A stretch of 64,000 nt of DNA from Belliella pelovolcani (GCF_900156785.1 NZ_FTOP01000016.1:1-64000); one strand, 5' to 3'; shown: positions 34,357 to 43,867, counted from the first letter of the stretch. The notes: generated by a model not told the origin, from the sequence alone. Numbers and translations: made by a program.

Positions 34357-37323
34357 ATGAAGGAAAGGGGGATAAATAGTACTTTTAAAAAGATAATATA
34401 TGAATCATCCGAGATGGTATTTCTCGCGGATGATACATTCCCCTATAATATTTTTTATAGCAACGTTTTGTTTGATAAGCTAATTGGTCAAAACCTCAAA
34501 GATAAGAATTTGGTAGGTTTAGGATTAGATATTAATTCCTACATATTTAAAGAAGAGCTTCTGATCAGTTATCAAAATAAAGAATATTCTTTTCAACTTG
34601 AATTACCTCAAGAAAATGGATCTAATTATTTTCTATTCTATAAAGGAAAGGAAATAAGAGGAATTGGCTTACCTCCAAAAATTGAAGCGCAGCAATTTTT
34701 CAGAAACTCAATCGACCTGATTGCCATCGGTCAAGAGAACTTTCTCACTTGGGTTAGTGAGTCTATCAAGCCTTTACTAGGATATGCGCCAGAAGAGGTC
34801 ATTAATATGGATTTGTGTCAATATTTCCATAAAGATGATCTAACAATAGCACAATCACATCTGTTGGAAGTCAAGAAGGGTATAGAAGCTTCTCAATTCA
34901 TTTCAAGGATGTTGCATAAGTCAGGCGATTATAGATCGATAGATTGGCAGATTCAATTCAAAGACGGGAAGTTTTATGTTATTGGTAGAGATGTAACAGA
35001 ATCTGAGATTGAAAAAAAGAATACTGCAAAGCAGAATGAACTATTTAAGCTTGGAGAAGAAGTAGCTAAAGTTGGTGTTTGGGAATTGAATTTAGAAGAG
35101 GATGCTGTCTACTGGAGTGATGAAGTCTATGCCATCCATGAATTAGAAGAAATCAAAGATAGCTTTGATCTGGCTAATGCTTTGGATTTTTATCTTCCAG
35201 CATTCCAGCCAGTCATCAAGACGGCCGTGGATCAGTGTATCAAGACCGGAAAAGAATATGACCTTACACTCAAAATCAAATCTTTCAAAGGAAATGAAAA
35301 GTGGGTGAGAACCCATGGAAGAGCCAAGGTTGAAGATGGAGTAGTAAAAAGGGTTTTTGGGACTTTTCAGGATGTATCAGAAGAAAGACAACTAGTAGAT
35401 GAGCTAGGTTTATTCAAAGAACTCTTTGATTTGTCCCCGGAGGCAATATTGATTTCAGACACAGCTGGTAAGATAATATTCATCAACCAAGAAGCAAATA
35501 AGCGTCTTGGCGTTTTTGAAGATAATTCCACCGATCACAGTGTTTTTCAATTTGATCAGAAGTTTGGTTCTGAAGATGAGTGGAATAAACACCTCGATTC
35601 GCTTAAGATGGATAAAACTCAAAGATATAGAAGTGTACTCAATCACCAAGAAGGCAGGGAGTATCCTGTAGAGGTGAGTTGTAATTTGATTGAGATTCAA
35701 GGTGAACAATACGTCATATCATTCTCTAGAGATATTACAGAGAGAATTCAATTAGAAAAATCCCTTCAAGATTCTTCTGACTTTTTACTACACTTGACTG
35801 AGCAAGTGCCTGGAGCTTTGTACCAGTTTGTCTTGGATAAGGAAGGAGAGATGAAGTTTTCATACCTAAGCCCAGGTATCAAAACCCTGCTTGATCTAGG
35901 AGAGAAAGATATATCAAGCATGAATGATATCGGATTGGTGATTTCTAAAATTCATCCTGAAGATATTGCGCAAGTTTTGATGAGCTCTGTGGCTTCTGCC
36001 AAAAGACTATCATCTTGGAATTGTCAATTTAGAGTGAAAGACTCGGACACCAATGATTATAAGTGGGTAATGGGAGCTGCTAAGCCTGAGCATTTAGAAA
36101 ATGATGATGTAGTTTGGTATGGGTACTTGGCAGATATCACTGAGCAAAAAGTTTTTGAAGAGACACTTAAAAATGCTCGTGAAACTGCAGAGAAGGCTAA
36201 TAAAATCAAGTCTGAGTTTTTGTCGATGATTAGCCATGAATTGAGGACACCACTCAATGCCATATCTGGATCGGTTTATTCACTCTTGCAGGACGAGCAT
36301 ACACCTTCTCAAGAATCAGCCTTGAATACTATCAATTTTGCAGTAGATAACTTGATCATCATGATCAACGATTTACTGGATTTTCAAAAAATTGAAGCTG
36401 GTAAATTGAATCTAGAGATGAACCCAATGGGGCTTCAGGATGTGATCCAGCAGGTGATCAATGGTTTGGAGTTCCATGCAAGTGATAGTCAAAATATGCT
36501 TAATTTGCATTTTGATGACTCAGCAAAATTAAGAGTTCTTGGTGATAAAGTTCGCTTAGCTCAGATAATGAATAATCTGATTACCAATGCATTGAAGTTT
36601 ACTAAGAAGGGTAAAGTAGATGTGACCATCAAAGCAAAGTCTATAGATGGTACCAAGGCAAAGGTTTATTTTGAAGTCAAGGATACTGGGATAGGAATAG
36701 CCAAAGAACACCAAGAAAGAATTTTCCAAGACTTCGATCAGATTCAGCATTCATTCAGTAAGAAATATGGTGGAACAGGTTTAGGTTTATCCATTACCAA
36801 AAAACTTCTTGACCGTATGGGTAGCACCATTCAAGTTGAGTCAGAGGTTGGTGTAGGATCTACCTTCTACTTCGAAGTGGAGTTTGAAAAATTGCCTGAG
36901 CCTACCGACAATGGTGTCATACAACCCATAAGCCAAGCGCTGGATTTGTCTACTTTGAAAATTTTAATGGCAGAGGACAATGACGTAAATTCTTTGGTTC
37001 TAGGTAAAATCATTAAAAAATGGGGATTCCATTTTGAGAGAGTTGTCAATGGTCAAGAGGCTGTAGAAGCAGTAGAAAAAGGGAATTATGACATCGTATT
37101 GATGGATATTCAAATGCCAGTCATGAATGGCTTCGAGGCAACAGAAAAAATCAAATCCTTTTCCAAAGTTCCTGTGATAGCCCTGACTGCAGCGGCTAAA
37201 TTAGAAGTGATGGAAAACATCGAAAAAAGTGGGTTTGATGGATTTGTTGCAAAGCCAATTGATGCAGCAGAATTGCTGAAGCGTATCAAGGAAGTACTTG
37301 CAGCTACTAATTATAAGTCTTGA
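34357..37323 (+). CDS. Multi-PAS hybrid sensor histidine kinase/response regulator
   Basis: A 988-aa soluble hybrid kinase from ATG at 34357 (a TTG at 34324 would add 11 residues that look non-conserved). Domain order: a divergent PAS-like N-terminus, then four PAS domains (start motifs DLIAIGQENFLTWVSESI, GVWELNLEEDAVYWSDEV, PEAILISDTAGKIIFINQ, VPGALYQFVLDKEGEMKFSY), HisKA with H627 (SMISHELRTPLNAI), HATPase_c (NLITNALKFTKKG, DTGIGIA, GGTGLGLSI), and a receiver domain with phosphoacceptor D917 (VLMDIQMPVMNG). No membrane segment is seen, so it senses a cytoplasmic signal. Its 3' end overlaps the convergent TPR gene by 13 bp. No output regulator is adjacent. Confidence 0.92.
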   Translation: MKERGINSTFKKIIYESSEMVFLADDTFPYNIFYSNVLFDKLIGQNLKDKNLVGLGLDINSYIFKEELLISYQNKEYSFQLELPQENGSNYFLFYKGKEIRGIGLPPKIEAQQFFRNSIDLIAIGQENFLTWVSESIKPLLGYAPEEVINMDLCQYFHKDDLTIAQSHLLEVKKGIEASQFISRMLHKSGDYRSIDWQIQFKDGKFYVIGRDVTESEIEKKNTAKQNELFKLGEEVAKVGVWELNLEEDAVYWSDEVYAIHELEEIKDSFDLANALDFYLPAFQPVIKTAVDQCIKTGKEYDLTLKIKSFKGNEKWVRTHGRAKVEDGVVKRVFGTFQDVSEERQLVDELGLFKELFDLSPEAILISDTAGKIIFINQEANKRLGVFEDNSTDHSVFQFDQKFGSEDEWNKHLDSLKMDKTQRYRSVLNHQEGREYPVEVSCNLIEIQGEQYVISFSRDITERIQLEKSLQDSSDFLLHLTEQVPGALYQFVLDKEGEMKFSYLSPGIKTLLDLGEKDISSMNDIGLVISKIHPEDIAQVLMSSVASAKRLSSWNCQFRVKDSDTNDYKWVMGAAKPEHLENDDVVWYGYLADITEQKVFEETLKNARETAEKANKIKSEFLSMISHELRTPLNAISGSVYSLLQDEHTPSQESALNTINFAVDNLIIMINDLLDFQKIEAGKLNLEMNPMGLQDVIQQVINGLEFHASDSQNMLNLHFDDSAKLRVLGDKVRLAQIMNNLITNALKFTKKGKVDVTIKAKSIDGTKAKVYFEVKDTGIGIAKEHQERIFQDFDQIQHSFSKKYGGTGLGLSITKKLLDRMGSTIQVESEVGVGSTFYFEVEFEKLPEPTDNGVIQPISQALDLSTLKILMAEDNDVNSLVLGKIIKKWGFHFERVVNGQEAVEAVEKGNYDIVLMDIQMPVMNGFEATEKIKSFSKVPVIALTAAAKLEVMENIEKSGFDGFVAKPIDAAELLKRIKEVLAATNYKS

Positions 37324-38261
37324 GATTTTTTGAAATAAGCCTGAGCTAGATCCATCTCAGGGTCAAAACTCAAAGCATCACTCAGGTATTTAAGAGCAGA
37401 TGTTTTGTCCCCCTTCATGTAGTAATAGATACCTTTATTTCTCCAAGCATAAGCGTTTTTAGGGTTTTGTTTGATGCTAAAGTTGATGTCTTCTATGCCT
37501 TTTTCCATGTCACCTAAGAATAAAGCATATAATCCCCTATTGTTATAGTAGTAGGATTCACGAGAATTTAATTGGATGGCTTTAGAAACCCAGTCATATG
37601 CTTTTTGGTATTCTTGTAGATCAAAAGCTATCATTGACCTGAGATTATAAATGTTTGGCTCTTTATCATTTACTTGCTCAGCTTTTTCTAATAAGGATAT
37701 GGCTTGATCATAGCTTTTTTGGTAAAAAAGTATGGTCGCCATATTTACGACTAAGTCGGGATTATTGGGGTTGAGGTCCAGACCTTTTTCAAAAGCTTTT
37801 AGTGCAGCATTATTGTTTTTGAGTTTTTCATATACCAATCCCATCAAAAAATAAGTTTTCCAGCTTTCGGAGTTTATTTTCTCGAGTTGTTGTGCATCAT
37901 TGAGCGCTTTGTAAAATTCTCCATTGTCAAGGTACGCTAGACCTCTTTGAAAATATACTGTAGTATCTATTAGTGAGCCTTTTTCCAAGATTTTGGAATA
38001 ATCTGCAATGGCGGCATCGAGGTTGTTCAACCTTTCATGAATTATTCCTCGATTAAGAAGGGCATCGGCAAAATCAGGATCGATTTTTAGGGCCTCTGTA
38101 TAATACTCCGAAGCTCCTTTGAGGTCATTTTCTTTCAATTTTTCATTCCCTTTTAAAAAAAATCTACCCTTTTTGTCTTCTTCAGAAGCACAAGAGGGCA
38201 AGTAAATTATCAAAATTGATAAAATGAAGATCAAACTAACTTTCCGTATTGAGATTGCCAT
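37311..38261 (-). CDS. TPR-repeat lipoprotein
   Basis: A 316-aa protein read from ATG at 38261: this start gives a clean lipoprotein signal (MAISIRKVSLIFILSILII, then LPSC with Cys24), while a longer reading from 38324 adds a non-signal stretch. The mature part is about eight consecutive TPR motifs, so it probably acts as an interaction scaffold in the periplasm. The start lies 26 bp inside the 3' end of the PerM gene upstream, suggesting coupling. The stop overlaps the convergent hybrid kinase gene by 13 bp. Confidence 0.82.
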   Translation of the reverse strand: MAISIRKVSLIFILSILIIYLPSCASEEDKKGRFFLKGNEKLKENDLKGASEYYTEALKIDPDFADALLNRGIIHERLNNLDAAIADYSKILEKGSLIDTTVYFQRGLAYLDNGEFYKALNDAQQLEKINSESWKTYFLMGLVYEKLKNNNAALKAFEKGLDLNPNNPDLVVNMATILFYQKSYDQAISLLEKAEQVNDKEPNIYNLRSMIAFDLQEYQKAYDWVSKAIQLNSRESYYYNNRGLYALFLGDMEKGIEDINFSIKQNPKNAYAWRNKGIYYYMKGDKTSALKYLSDALSFDPEMDLAQAYFKKSQDL

Positions 38262-39324
38262 TTTTTTGATTGTTTTCTTCTCCAAGTAAGAGGGCAAAGG
38301 GTTTGGTTGATTCACTGAGTTCAAATATTTTTCTTAATACAGCAAGCGTAGGGATGATTATCACCATTCCAATTACTCCCCAAATAGAAGCCCCAACTAA
38401 TAAGCCTATAAAGGTAATGAAGGCATTCAGATTTACATTGTTTCCAACAATCTTTGGCGTCAAAAAGTTACTTTCTATCAGCTGAATGATCAAAAATGAA
38501 ATAACTACGCCCAATGGATAAAAAAGGCTGTCTTTGGTTAGAAAAGCAAAAATTGTTGGTAAGATAGCTCCTAGGAACGGCCCTAGATAAGGAATGATAT
38601 TTAAGATAGCCGCAAAAACAGCGAAGAATATGGCATGCTTGATTCCTAATCCAAACAATACCGCTGTATTCAGGACAGCTAGGATAGCCATGACTTTGAG
38701 GATACCAATGATGTACCTTTGAACGACTTTTCTCAGTTCTCTGATCTCACTTTTGATATTTTCCTGTTTGCTTTCTTTGAATAGGTGTACTAGAAATTCT
38801 GTCAAATGATCTCTGTAAATCAGAAAAAAGAAAATGAATACAGGGAGTAAAATAATACCTGATAGTGATCCAATGGTATTGAGGATGAACTCTGCTAAGC
38901 TTGAACTATTGGATTGAAGTAAGTCTATCAGGTATCCTTGGTCTATTCCTTGACCTACGCCTGTTTCGATGTTGAAATTATCATAAACCCAAGAGTCGAA
39001 ATCACTCAAATAGCGATTGAGTCTATCACCTACATTTTCCAAATCCCTACTAAAGCTTGCTACTTGTAAAATTACAAAAGCCAAAAAACCACAAATTATC
39101 AGAAGACCTGAGATCAAAGAAATTAACGCGCTGAATACCCTTGAAACTCTTTTGGATTCTAACCAATTCCCGATTGGTGTCAGTAAAATAGAGATAAAGC
39201 CACCTAAAAAAAGTGGAATTAAAATACTTTTTCCAACAATCAAAATAAAGATGATAGAGGTAGTCAATAAAATCACGAATAAAACCTTTAAGTAGCCAGG
39301 AATAATTAATTGTTTGTTTTCCAT
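38236..39324 (-). CDS. AI-2E/PerM-family transporter, second copy
   Basis: A 362-aa inner-membrane protein with the same layout as the gene at 24095: N-terminal helices, a loop (about 95-150), a conserved second half with LNIIPYLGPFLGAI, ending WGVIGMVIIIPTLAVLRKIFEL. The two copies are clearly diverged. The substrate is unknown. Its 3' end overlaps the TPR lipoprotein start by 26 bp, so these two are probably an operon. Confidence 0.88.
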   Translation of the reverse strand: MENKQLIIPGYLKVLFVILLTTSIIFILIVGKSILIPLFLGGFISILLTPIGNWLESKRVSRVFSALISLISGLLIICGFLAFVILQVASFSRDLENVGDRLNRYLSDFDSWVYDNFNIETGVGQGIDQGYLIDLLQSNSSSLAEFILNTIGSLSGIILLPVFIFFFLIYRDHLTEFLVHLFKESKQENIKSEIRELRKVVQRYIIGILKVMAILAVLNTAVLFGLGIKHAIFFAVFAAILNIIPYLGPFLGAILPTIFAFLTKDSLFYPLGVVISFLIIQLIESNFLTPKIVGNNVNLNAFITFIGLLVGASIWGVIGMVIIIPTLAVLRKIFELSESTKPFALLLGEENNQKNGNLNTES

Positions 39325-39407
39325 GATATTTAAAAATTGTTGATTTTAGATTACTGTTTATATTTTCAATATTGTCATTATTCGGGAGTTTTCAATAAAA
39401 TAAGTTC

Positions 39408-39415
39408 TATTTTTG
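39408..39415 (+). promoter_or_regulatory. -7 promoter box for the CDF transporter
   Basis: TATTTTTG (exact TAnnTTTG), 25 nt before the GTG start at 39441. Confidence 0.5.
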
Positions 39416-39440
39416 AAGCCCAAAGAAAGAGACTGATAAA

Positions 39441-40454
39441 GTGGAAAACCAAAAAGCCAAGTGGATTAAATTTTCTTTTGTAATAAGCATCATCTTACTG
39501 ATGGTGAAGTTTTATTCATTTTACATCACTAATTCCACCGCCATACTTACCGATGCCCTGGAAAGTATAGTCAATGTGGTCGCTGCCAGTTTCGCCTCTT
39601 ATAGTATTTACCTGAGTTCTCAACCAAAGGATGCCAATCATCCTTATGGTCATGGTAAAATAGAATTTTTTAGTGCAGGTATCGAGGGAGTTTTGATCAT
39701 GCTAGCTGGTATATTCATTATCTATCAAGCGATTTATAATTTTTTCATTCCAAATGAATTAGAGATGCTTTTGGAAGGGATGGCTTTAGTTGGATTTTCT
39801 GGCTTGGTCAATGGTATACTTGGATTGAAGCTCAAAAATGAGGGAAGGAAATTGAATAGCTTAACCCTTGAAGCTAGTGGTAAACATTTATTGACAGATA
39901 CTTTTACAAGCTTTGTATTGATAATAGGAGTAGGTGTCATTTATTTTACAGGAATTTATATACTTGATTCTATATTATCGATACTATTTTCCTTGTACAT
40001 CTTATATTCTGGATATTTTCTGGTTAGAAAATCAGTAGCTGGCCTGATGGATGAAGCTGATCCTCAGGCTGTCAAACAGGTCGTAGAGGTTTTGAATAAG
40101 GAAAGAAAAGCTGAGTGGATTGATATACACAATATGCGGGTACAGCAATATGGAGGAGATCGGCACGTAGATCTTCATTTGACTTTACCTTATTATTTTG
40201 AGCTCAGACAAGTACATGAAGAAGTGGAAGAAGTAGAGGAGTCTTTGGAGAAATCTTTTGAAGGAGATATGGAGGTTTTTATTCATTCAGACCCATGTAT
40301 ACCAGAGAAATGCTGCCACTACTGTCAGATGACAGCGTGTCCAGTCAGGAAGTTTGAAATGAATACAAGAATAGTTTGGACAGCAAATAATATGTCAAAA
40401 AATCAAAAACATTATCATGACATCACAGATGATGAAAAACACTTTAAACTGTAA
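39441..40454 (+). CDS. Cation diffusion facilitator metal exporter with Cys-rich tail
   Basis: A 337-aa CDF transporter starting with GTG. Six helices carry the metal-site motifs (LTDALES in helix 2, HPYGHGKIEF after it, LTDTFTS in helix 5), followed by the cytoplasmic ferredoxin-like domain (about 215-290). After this comes an unusual C-terminal tail of about 50 residues with a Cys cluster, DPCIPEKCCHYCQMTACPVR, and a late His-containing end. Metal (Zn, Fe, Mn or Cd) cannot be read from sequence; the tail suggests a soft-metal sensing or chaperone-docking function. It is transcribed alone. Confidence 0.9.
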   Translation: MENQKAKWIKFSFVISIILLMVKFYSFYITNSTAILTDALESIVNVVAASFASYSIYLSSQPKDANHPYGHGKIEFFSAGIEGVLIMLAGIFIIYQAIYNFFIPNELEMLLEGMALVGFSGLVNGILGLKLKNEGRKLNSLTLEASGKHLLTDTFTSFVLIIGVGVIYFTGIYILDSILSILFSLYILYSGYFLVRKSVAGLMDEADPQAVKQVVEVLNKERKAEWIDIHNMRVQQYGGDRHVDLHLTLPYYFELRQVHEEVEEVEESLEKSFEGDMEVFIHSDPCIPEKCCHYCQMTACPVRKFEMNTRIVWTANNMSKNQKHYHDITDDEKHFKL

Positions 40455-40627
40455 AATTCCAAGAGTTATTTGTAAAAAATATCTCTAATCTTAGAGTTAA
40501 GTGCTAATTGTAATTTTTTGATATCTAGTCAGTTATGATTATAATCAGTTGTAGGAATGATTTTTACGTCAAATGACAAAATTTATTGTATGTCAATTAG
40601 AATATTAATTAAAAATTGATCACTTTT

Positions 40628-40640
40628 GTTGAAATTCAAC
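40628..40640. promoter_or_regulatory. Inverted repeat before the 28-codon ORF, possible operator
   Basis: GTTGAA-A-TTCAAC, a 6-bp arm palindrome, with a further half-site TTCAAC about 15 nt downstream. It lies 34-46 nt before the small ORF's ATG. Confidence 0.35.
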
Positions 40641-40673
40641 AGATTCTATTGTATATTCAACAAAAAAACAGCT

Positions 40674-40760
40674 ATGAACGAGGATAAACAATTCAGGCTA
40701 CTACTAGCAATTTCGTCAGTAGTATGGTTAGTCTTGATAGGGTTCATTATGGTGATGTAA
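40674..40760 (+). CDS. 28-aa single-helix membrane miniprotein
   Basis: ATG at 40674, TAA at 40758-40760. The peptide has a short charged start (MNEDKQFR) followed by about 20 hydrophobic residues (LLLAISSVVWLVLIGFIMVM), exactly a single transmembrane helix in N-in orientation. It sits alone in a 566-bp gap between the CDF gene (plus) and the M3 peptidase gene (minus), with an inverted repeat and an A-rich stretch just upstream and a strong terminator 67 nt downstream, so the unit appears independently transcribed. No neighbour suggests a function; candidates are a small stress membrane peptide, a modulator of a transporter, or a type I toxin-like peptide. Confidence 0.5.
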   Translation: MNEDKQFRLLLAISSVVWLVLIGFIMVM

Positions 40761-40827
40761 GATAAAGACTAATAGCTAGCAGGTCTGCTAAAAACAGTAT
40801 TGCTTTTCAAATGGATTAATAAGTTTT

Positions 40828-40856
40828 AAAAGGATGCACCTTTAGTGCATCCTTTT
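40828..40856 (+). terminator. Terminator of the 28-codon unit
   Basis: AAAAGGATGCAC (40828-40839) pairs perfectly with GTGCATCCTTTT (40845-40856), loop of 5 nt, followed by TT. It is too far from the CDF gene (374 nt) to be primarily its terminator. Confidence 0.85.
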
Positions 40857-41020
40857 TTCCTTTTTCTGATTAAAGGTTTACTTGCCAGTATTATCAATTC
40901 GTCTGACTTATCTGTTGTCATTAACCAATATCCAAGTATCCAATAGCTCTAAATATCAATATTAAGCTAAATTGTTTATCAAAGATTTACTGGCAAAAGT
41001 CCGTATATCCACATCCTTTT
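40857..41020. other. Remainder of the intergenic gap before the M3 peptidase stop
   Basis: I see no gene here. A 9-bp pair TTGCCAGTA (40882-40890) and TACTGGCAA (40988-40996) flanks a 97-nt interior; this may be chance. The upstream part of the gap (40455-40627) is AT-rich and holds nothing I recognise. Confidence 0.4.
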
Positions 41021-43048
41021 TTAGATTAGTCCAGCTCTTTTTAGTAAAGCGTCAGGTTTAGGATCTCTCCCTCTAAATCGCTTATAAAGTATACTTGGGT
41101 GCACGCTACCTCCTGCTGATAGGATATGCTTTTGGAATGATTTAGCTGTATTTGAGTCAAAAATTCCTTTTTCTAAGAATAGTTCAAAAGCATCTGCATC
41201 CAAAATTTCTGCCCACTTGTAACTATAGTATCCCGCAGCATATCCACCTTGAAAAATATGAGAAAATGAAGTGCTCATCATCGTACCTTCTGTATCAGGT
41301 AGGAGGGCAGTTTTTTTCATTTGCTCTTTTTCGAAAGTGGGAATGTCACTGATCAGCGAAGGATCAGTACTATGGTAAGCCATGTCCAATAAGCCAAAAG
41401 AAATCTGCCTAACTGTCTGATATCCTTGTTGGAAATTGGAGGCATTTTTAATTTTTTCAATTAAGGAGCTAGGAATCGTCTCCCCTGTTTCGTAGTGACT
41501 AGCGAATAAATCTAAACAAGCTTTTTCGTAACACCAATTCTCAAAAATTTGGGAAGGAAGCTCGACGAAATCCCAATAAACACTTGTGCCCGATAGTGAC
41601 TCGTAAGTACCCTTTGCCAACATGCCATGCAGTGCATGCCCAAATTCATGAAAAAGCGTAGTTACCTCCTTGAAGGTAAGTAATGAAGGTTTGGTTTTTG
41701 TTGGTTTGGTGAAATTACATACGATGGATACATGTGGTCTTTGATCTTTGCCGTCAATGATTTTTTGCCCTCTATAACTTGTCATCCATGCGCCATTTCT
41801 TTTTCCTGCTCTAGGGAAATAGTCAGCATAAAAAACGGCTATATGATTTCCATTTTCGTCTTTGACTTCATAGGCAGTGACATCTTGATGGTATACAGGA
41901 ATATTTTTATTCTCTATGAAAGTCAATCCGAATAGTTTATTGGCAGTGGTAAAAACACCCTTAATTACATGCTCAAGTTTGAAATAGGGTCTTAGTAATT
42001 CATCATCGACCTCGTATTTTTCTTTTTTTAATTTTTCTGAGTAATAGGCGAAATCCCACTTTTCAAGTCTATCTATTCCATCCAAAGATTTGGCATAAGC
42101 TTCTAACTCCTTTACTTCTTCTATCGCTTTTGGTTTCGCTTTCTCCAATAGGTTATTGAGGAAATCCAAAACAGCGGTACCGCTTTTTGCCATTCTTTCT
42201 TCTAGCACAAAGTCAGCATAAGACTCATAACCTAGGAGTTGAGCTCTTTGATTTTTAAGCTTTAGCATATCTTTGATGGATTGTTTATTGTCCAATTCAT
42301 CGCCTTTGCAAGCTTTGGTATTGTATGCGAGAAATAGTTCTTTTCTCAATGCTCGATTATCGGCATAAGTCATGAAAGGAATATAGCTAGGGAAAGCCAA
42401 TGTAAATACCCATTTCCCTTTTAGTTCTTTTTCATCTGCTAGTTGTGAAGCGGCTTCTTTAATGGCGTCGGGAAGGCCCGATAGCTGAGATTCATCATCA
42501 ACTACCAAGCTGTATTTATTAGTCTCTGCAAGTACATTTTCTCCGAATTTTAAACCTAGTTGGGATAATTCTTGATCTATTTTTCTGAGATTTTCTTTTT
42601 GGTGTTCATTGAGATTTGCACCGTTACGTACAAAACCTTTGTAAGTTTTTTCTAAGAGTGTACTTTGTTCTTCAGAAAGGTTGAGCTGATCTTTTTGCGC
42701 ATAGACTTGCTTGATTTGCTCAAATAGATCAGCATCTAACAAAATATCATTACTGTGAGCTGTAAGTAATGGAGAAATTTCCCTAGCTAGTGCTTGAATT
42801 TCATCATTCGTTTCAGCAGAATTGAGATTAAAAAAAATAGAGGAGATCAAACTCAATCTATCGCCCGCATTATCTAGGGCAACAATGGTGTTTTCAAAGT
42901 CTGGAATCGGCTCTGATTTGATCTTCTGAATATCTGTTTTAGCTAAAGTAATTGCTGCTTTGATTGCTGGTAGAAAATCTTCAGTTTTAATCTTATCAAA
43001 AGGAGGTGTTTCAAAAGGGGTGTTGAAATTTTCCAATAATGGATTCAT
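41021..43048 (-). CDS. M3-family metallopeptidase (oligopeptidase A/Dcp type)
   Basis: A 675-aa soluble zinc peptidase that trims short peptides. The zinc motif is H467-E468-x-x-H471 (LFHEFGHALHGML), with the downstream Glu ligand in the FVELPSQIFENW region, which is also family-specific. Length and the GGYAAGYYSYKWAEILDADAF block fit the Dcp/OpdA family. There is no signal peptide, so it is likely cytoplasmic. It has its own promoter box at 43097. Confidence 0.93.
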   Translation of the reverse strand: MNPLLENFNTPFETPPFDKIKTEDFLPAIKAAITLAKTDIQKIKSEPIPDFENTIVALDNAGDRLSLISSIFFNLNSAETNDEIQALAREISPLLTAHSNDILLDADLFEQIKQVYAQKDQLNLSEEQSTLLEKTYKGFVRNGANLNEHQKENLRKIDQELSQLGLKFGENVLAETNKYSLVVDDESQLSGLPDAIKEAASQLADEKELKGKWVFTLAFPSYIPFMTYADNRALRKELFLAYNTKACKGDELDNKQSIKDMLKLKNQRAQLLGYESYADFVLEERMAKSGTAVLDFLNNLLEKAKPKAIEEVKELEAYAKSLDGIDRLEKWDFAYYSEKLKKEKYEVDDELLRPYFKLEHVIKGVFTTANKLFGLTFIENKNIPVYHQDVTAYEVKDENGNHIAVFYADYFPRAGKRNGAWMTSYRGQKIIDGKDQRPHVSIVCNFTKPTKTKPSLLTFKEVTTLFHEFGHALHGMLAKGTYESLSGTSVYWDFVELPSQIFENWCYEKACLDLFASHYETGETIPSSLIEKIKNASNFQQGYQTVRQISFGLLDMAYHSTDPSLISDIPTFEKEQMKKTALLPDTEGTMMSTSFSHIFQGGYAAGYYSYKWAEILDADAFELFLEKGIFDSNTAKSFQKHILSAGGSVHPSILYKRFRGRDPKPDALLKRAGLI

Positions 43049-43096
43049 ATAATAATTGGTTTTGGTGATGTTATTTTAAAAACGCTTCTAGGGCAG

Positions 43097-43104
43097 CAAA
43101 GTTA
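43097..43104 (-). promoter_or_regulatory. -7 promoter box for the M3 peptidase
   Basis: The minus strand reads TAACTTTG (exact TAnnTTTG), 48 nt before the ATG. Confidence 0.5.
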
Positions 43105-43140
43105 AAAATATCTTCTAAGACTTTCCTTTGAGGCAGCTAC

Positions 43141-43788
43141 TTACCTGTATGCTAATACATAAAATGTTAACCAGCTCAAAAATGGGAGCAAATAACCAAC
43201 AATTACAATCAAAGCTGATTCTTTAAGATTTCTTTTACTGTACGTGTGTACACCCAATACCAAAAAGAGCGCATAGAAAACTTCGAACAGGTTGAGACTT
43301 TTGAGTGGATAATGATACTTGCTCGAAATAATTGAAAGATCGACCAATGCAGCTAAAGAAAGTGGGAAATATTGTTTGATTTGCTCAAACTGAATGCCTT
43401 GGCCTGCGTTTAGAAATACTAGCATGGTAATAAGCTCAGGAAGCAAGAAAATCGCCTCTGCAACTAGCACAAACTTCCATAAATCTAAGTAGCTGATCTT
43501 GAAGCCCAAACCAAAGGATCCAGTCCAAATAAAAAAACAGATAACAGTTACTTTCCAGAGAATTGAGAAAGGTGTCCAAATGTAATTCAAGCCATTGAAG
43601 ATATGAAAAAAGGTAAGAGAACCATCTTTGCTGAGTTCTTCGTGTCCCGGGATGGTTTCGAGAATAATGTCATTGATAACAAACCTGACAAGAATAAATA
43701 ACAAGGACAGAAGGATAAAAAATATTCTTTTGTCGAAATTAATCGCAGAGATAATTCGTTGTGAAATTTGAGTGTCAGGTTTGCTCAT
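43141..43788 (-). CDS. Hypothetical polytopic membrane protein
   Basis: A 215-aa inner-membrane protein from ATG at 43788 (MSKPDTQISQRIIS). An upstream in-frame ATG at 43947 would overlap the 5' end of the divergent TPR gene and adds a Cys/Asn-rich stretch with no conserved look, so the shorter start is preferred. Five to six hydrophobic segments are visible, around residues 20-40, 75-100, 115-140, 150-165, 175-190 and 195-212. I do not recognise a family with confidence. It lies upstream of the M3 peptidase gene on the same strand. Confidence 0.6.
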   Translation of the reverse strand: MSKPDTQISQRIISAINFDKRIFFILLSLLFILVRFVINDIILETIPGHEELSKDGSLTFFHIFNGLNYIWTPFSILWKVTVICFFIWTGSFGLGFKISYLDLWKFVLVAEAIFLLPELITMLVFLNAGQGIQFEQIKQYFPLSLAALVDLSIISSKYHYPLKSLNLFEVFYALFLVLGVHTYSKRNLKESALIVIVGYLLPFLSWLTFYVLAYR

Positions 43789-43839
43789 TAAACAAAAATT
43801 AATTTTGGTTAAAAGTAATTTTTTGTTTTGAATACCTGA

Positions 43840-43847
43840 TAGTTTTG
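43840..43847 (+). promoter_or_regulatory. -7 promoter box for the TPR protein gene
   Basis: TAGTTTTG (exact TAnnTTTG), 20 nt before the ATG at 43868. Confidence 0.5.
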
Positions 43848-43867
43848 CATCAAGAAAATAGCAAAGA

